This document shows, piece after piece, positions 61,396-64,000 of a stretch of DNA of 64,000 bases. The stretch comes from Xanthomonas euroxanthea (GTDB taxonomy: Bacteria > Pseudomonadota > Gammaproteobacteria > Xanthomonadales > Xanthomonadaceae), in the NCBI RefSeq assembly GCF_900476395.1, contig NZ_UIHB01000010.1, positions 276,840-340,839 on the forward strand, read 5' to 3'. The notes beneath the pieces are model-generated. The model saw only the letters and a program-made list of their open reading frames with translations, was not told the origin of the DNA and searched no databases. The position numbers were made by a program, and so were the translations under genes. Position 1 is the first letter of the stretch; each line of letters starts with the position of its first letter.

Positions 61396-63117
61396 TTACT
61401 TTGCGTTGGCCTGGATGATCTTGCTCGGTTTCTCGCCGTGCTGGCGGATCATCCACCACTGGATCAGCAACCCCAGCCCGCCGTTGACCACCCAGTACAG
61501 CACCAGGCCGGCCGGCATGAAGGCCATCATGACGCCGAACACCAGCGGCATGAACTGCATCATCTTGGCCTGCATCGGGTCCATGCCCGGGGTCGGGGTG
61601 AGCTTCTGCGTGGCCCACATGATGGCGATGTTGAGCAGCGGCAGGATGAAGTACGGATCGCGCGCGGTCAGGTCCTGGATCCAGCCCAGCCACGGCGCCT
61701 GACGCAGTTCCACCGATTCCACCAGCACCCAGTACAACGCGAAGAAGATCGGCATCTGGATCAGCAGCGGCAGGCAGCCGCCCATCGGGTTGATCTTTTC
61801 CTTCTTGAACAGCTCCATCGTCGCCTGCTGGTACTTGACGCGATCATCGCCGTAGCGCTCCTTCAGCTGCGCCAGGCGCGGCTGGAAGCGGCGCATCTTG
61901 GCACCGGACTTGTACTGCGCAGCAGACAGCGGATACAGCGCCAGGCGCAGCAACACCACCAGCCCGATGATGGCCCAGCCCCAGTTGTGCAGGAAGCTGT
62001 GCAGATGGCTCAGCACCCAGAACAGGCCCTGGCCGATGATGGCCATGATCGAGAAGCGGCTGTAGTCGACCACACGGTCCAGCCCCTTCACATCTTCCTT
62101 GGCGATCAGGCTGACCAGTTTCGGGCCGACCCACAGGCGTGCCTCGGTGGTGGCGGTCTGACCCGGCGCGACAGTGAAGGCCGGGCCACGCAGTTCGGCC
62201 ACGTCACGCGGGCCGTCCTGGTTCAGCACATACAGCGAGGCCTGGTCCTTCTGCGGAATCCACGCGGTGAAGAAATGGTGCTGCAGCAGCGCCACCCAGC
62301 CGCCGGTGATCTGGCGATTGAGGCCGCCGTCGTCCATGTAGTCCTTGAACGCGCGACGCTCGTAGCCTTCCTGCGGGCTGTACCAGGTCGCCCCGTTGAA
62401 GCTGAAGGAATCCGGGTTGGTCATGCCGCGGCTGAGGATGGTCGGCACCCGGCTCAGCTTGCGGAACACGTACCCGTTCCACGGCGCGCCACTCTTGTTG
62501 ATCACCTCGTCCTTGATCGAGATCGCGTAGCGCCCGCGTTCCAGGGTGAAGGTGCGGCGGATCGACACGCCGTTGGGGCCATTCCACACGAACGGCACCA
62601 CCAGGGTGTTCTGGCCCTTGGCCAGTGCGAATGCGGTGCCCGGCTGTTCGGCGCGGAAGCCGCCCACGCCAGGAACCGGCGAATGCTCGCTGGCCCAGCC
62701 GCTGGTGGCGTTGTAGGGGTGCGCGGCATCTTCGGTCAGCAGGCTGACCGGCGCGGTGCCGTCCTTGGTCTGCGGAAACTGCAGCAATTCGGCATCGAGC
62801 ACGCTGCGGCCGTCCAGTTTCAGGCGCAGCACGTCCGAGGTCAGGGTGATCACCGGCGCAGCGCCGGCAGCGGCCGGCGTCGCGGCGGTGGTACTGGTCG
62901 CCGGCACGGCACCCGGCGCGCCCGCCTGCGGGATGGCCTGTGCCGCCGGCACATTGGCCGCGGTCGCAGCTGCGTCCAGGTCACGCGCGGCCGGCACCGA
63001 CTGGGTCGCCGCGGCCACCGGCGCATTGGCGGCCGCCTTGTCCTTGCCCCACTCCATCCACAGCAGCGCCGCGACCATCAGCCAGGCAAAAATCAGGAAA
63101 ACACGGGTCTGGTTCAT
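61396..63117 (-). CDS. yidC: YidC, membrane protein insertase
   Basis: YidC inserts inner-membrane proteins, alone or with SecYEG. The 573-residue protein has the N-terminal membrane segment ([21 protein letters not shown]), a Thr/Ala/Pro-rich linker, the large periplasmic beta-sandwich domain (about 80-330) and the five-helix core with [25 protein letters not shown] and [20 protein letters not shown] segments. It starts 15 bases after the rnpA stop, without the usual intervening yidD. Confidence 0.97.
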   Translation of the reverse strand: MNQTRVFLIFAWLMVAALLWMEWGKDKAAANAPVAAATQSVPAARDLDAAATAANVPAAQAIPQAGAPGAVPATSTTAATPAAAGAAPVITLTSDVLRLKLDGRSVLDAELLQFPQTKDGTAPVSLLTEDAAHPYNATSGWASEHSPVPGVGGFRAEQPGTAFALAKGQNTLVVPFVWNGPNGVSIRRTFTLERGRYAISIKDEVINKSGAPWNGYVFRKLSRVPTILSRGMTNPDSFSFNGATWYSPQEGYERRAFKDYMDDGGLNRQITGGWVALLQHHFFTAWIPQKDQASLYVLNQDGPRDVAELRGPAFTVAPGQTATTEARLWVGPKLVSLIAKEDVKGLDRVVDYSRFSIMAIIGQGLFWVLSHLHSFLHNWGWAIIGLVVLLRLALYPLSAAQYKSGAKMRRFQPRLAQLKERYGDDRVKYQQATMELFKKEKINPMGGCLPLLIQMPIFFALYWVLVESVELRQAPWLGWIQDLTARDPYFILPLLNIAIMWATQKLTPTPGMDPMQAKMMQFMPLVFGVMMAFMPAGLVLYWVVNGGLGLLIQWWMIRQHGEKPSKIIQANAK

Positions 63118-63132
63118 CGGGCAGCAACTCGC

Positions 63133-63579
63133 TCAGTCGGAACTGGGTTCCGGCTCTGTCGGGGAAAGGGAGGATGGGTGCATCGTCCTGGCGGGCGGCA
63201 TTGTGCCGGGCGCGGCAGGCAGGGGCAATGCGCCGGCACGGCGCAGCAGACGCACGAAGGCATCGCGAATCTGTGGATTGGTCGCTTTTGCGGCCGCCGA
63301 ACGCGCCACAATCACGTAGTCGCCGCCGGCAAGCTCGGGCAGCAGATGGCGCATGGCATCGCGCAGGACGCGTTTGATCCGGTTGCGACCCACCGCACGC
63401 GTATCGACCTTGCGCGACACCGCCATGCCCAGGCGCGGCGGCGTATCGCCGGTCCGCCAGTGCAGGCTGAGCAACGGGTCCGAGGTACGACGTGCCGTAT
63501 CGAAAACGACCGTATATTGCGCACGCGTACGAACCCGCGCAGAGCGAGGAAATCGCCTGCACGGGTTCGATGCGTTCAC
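63133..63579 (-). CDS. rnpA: RnpA, RNase P protein component
   Basis: RnpA binds the RNase P RNA and assists 5' tRNA maturation. The start is GTG 63579 ([18 protein letters not shown]); an upstream TTG overlapping rpmH has no support. The core shows [29 protein letters not shown], the RNR signature (seen in parts). At 148 residues it is about 30 longer than usual, because of a Pro/Ser-rich C-terminal extension that occupies the space where yidD often lies. Confidence 0.94.
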   Translation of the reverse strand: MNASNPCRRFPRSARVRTRAQYTVVFDTARRTSDPLLSLHWRTGDTPPRLGMAVSRKVDTRAVGRNRIKRVLRDAMRHLLPELAGGDYVIVARSAAAKATNPQIRDAFVRLLRRAGALPLPAAPGTMPPARTMHPSSLSPTEPEPSSD

Positions 63580-63617
63580 GTTAGGGACTGCCTCGGCCGC
63601 AGGGAGCGGCGCGGCAA

Positions 63618-63758
63618 TCAAGCGCTCAGGCGCTTGCGGCCCTTGGCGCGGCGGCGAGCCAGGATCTTGCGGCCGTCGGCGGTTGCCATACGTGCGCGGA
63701 AACCATGGTCGCGTGCTCGCTTGAGGTTGCTGGGTTGGAAAGTACGCTTGGTGGCCAT
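63618..63758 (-). CDS. rpmH: 50S ribosomal protein L34
   Basis: The 46-residue protein [20 protein letters not shown]... continues through [20 protein letters not shown] to the end, a complete L34. ATG 63758 has GAGG upstream. It is the first gene of the rpmH-rnpA-yidC operon on the minus strand and 39 bases upstream of the rnpA start. Confidence 0.98.
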
Positions 63759-63798
63759 GGGGCCCTCTGCATGAATGGAGACGAATAGAACCGGCAAT

Positions 63799-63826
63799 TC
63801 TATAGGGCCACCTGCGTCCGGGTCAA
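63799..63826 (-). promoter_or_regulatory. sigma-70 promoter of rpmH
   Basis: On the minus strand TTGACC (63826-63821) and TATAGA (63804-63799) are 16 bases apart, about 40 bases upstream of the rpmH start. Confidence 0.8.
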
Positions 63827-63866
63827 CTCCCCGCACACTTTACCGGAGGTGACGGCGGTGGCGCCC

Positions 63867-63887
63867 TGTGGATGGACCTGTGAATAA
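63867..63887 (-). other. DnaA-box-like sites, oriC-proximal region
   Basis: TTATTCACA (63879-63887, minus strand) matches the DnaA box TTATNCACA; CCATCCACA (63867-63875) is a weaker neighbour. Position between rpmH and the expected dnaA gene supports an origin-proximal region, with dnaA and oriC core outside the window. Confidence 0.5.
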
Positions 63888-64000
63888 GTCTGGGAAAACC
63901 CTGCCCTCGGTGCTAGTCTGGCCCATCCTCTTTTCACTACCGGGCTGCGAGCACGGCGCTTTTCTGCGCGCCGCAGCCAGCAACAGATGATCATACTTTG

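Noticed and set aside
61372..63774. 800-codon plus-strand open frame
   Set aside because: Antisense to yidC, rnpA and rpmH, all well conserved.
1..64000. CRISPR array, tRNA or rRNA genes, insertion sequences
   Set aside because: No regular direct repeats with unique spacers, no tRNA-like clover-leaf ends, no transposase gene and no long inverted repeat pairs flanking a gene were seen. The REP and GGGATT repeats do not have CRISPR spacing.

Overview
The window is high-GC chromosomal DNA from a gammaproteobacterium, almost certainly Xanthomonas (family Xanthomonadaceae); I do not name a species. The reasons are the gene order, the recB/recC/recD, mlaFEDCBA, TonB-receptor/FecIR and GH92 protein sequences, the REP palindromes of the GTAGGAGCGG type, and short GGGATT-type arrays between genes. 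No tRNA, rRNA, CRISPR, insertion sequence or prophage was seen. The right end (mnmE, yidC, rnpA, rpmH, all on the minus strand, then a DnaA-box-like site) is the classic neighbourhood of oriC/dnaA, so dnaA probably begins just beyond position 64000.

Layout. 1-8.1 kb: recC, recB and the 5' end of recD on the minus strand; recB carries a REP array in its reading frame and a 12-residue repeat near its C-terminus. 8.4-17.7 kb: a 2130-residue modular autotransporter (Calx-beta and Ig-like repeats), divergent from three tandem phage-tail-collar (microcystin-dependent type) proteins, a GNAT acetyltransferase and a DUF6916-like protein. This is the best candidate for an undescribed system. 17.9-22.1 kb: a complete mlaFEDCBA phospholipid transport operon ending in a strong terminator. 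22.2-31.1 kb: an LprI-like protein, glutathione peroxidase, a small lipoprotein, RmuC, a quinone-oxidoreductase-type dehydrogenase with a divergent LysR regulator, a KTSC protein, a glutathione transferase, a small membrane protein and an APC-family permease.

31.3-43.1 kb: a secreted GH92 mannosidase, a DUF2628 protein, a GAF-PAS-PAS-GGDEF cyclase, a CdaR regulator with glycerate kinase and an MFS transporter (sugar-acid/glycerate use), an M19 dipeptidase and a small secreted protein. 43.2-49.8 kb: FecI sigma factor, FecR anti-sigma factor, an STN-bearing TonB receptor and a periplasmic Ntn-hydrolase (penicillin acylase family), all in one direction; this reads as a surface-signalling uptake-and-cleavage unit. 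50.5-54.8 kb: a small membrane protein, an RlmI-like rRNA methyltransferase, a yybP-ykoY-like manganese riboswitch with a TerC/Alx exporter, and a rhomboid protease. 54.9-59.6 kb: a glycerophosphodiesterase, a TonB receptor and a class A acid phosphatase, with a tandem Pho-box-like array between the receptor and the phosphatase; this is probably an organophosphate scavenging module. 59.7-63.8 kb: mnmE, yidC, rnpA and rpmH.
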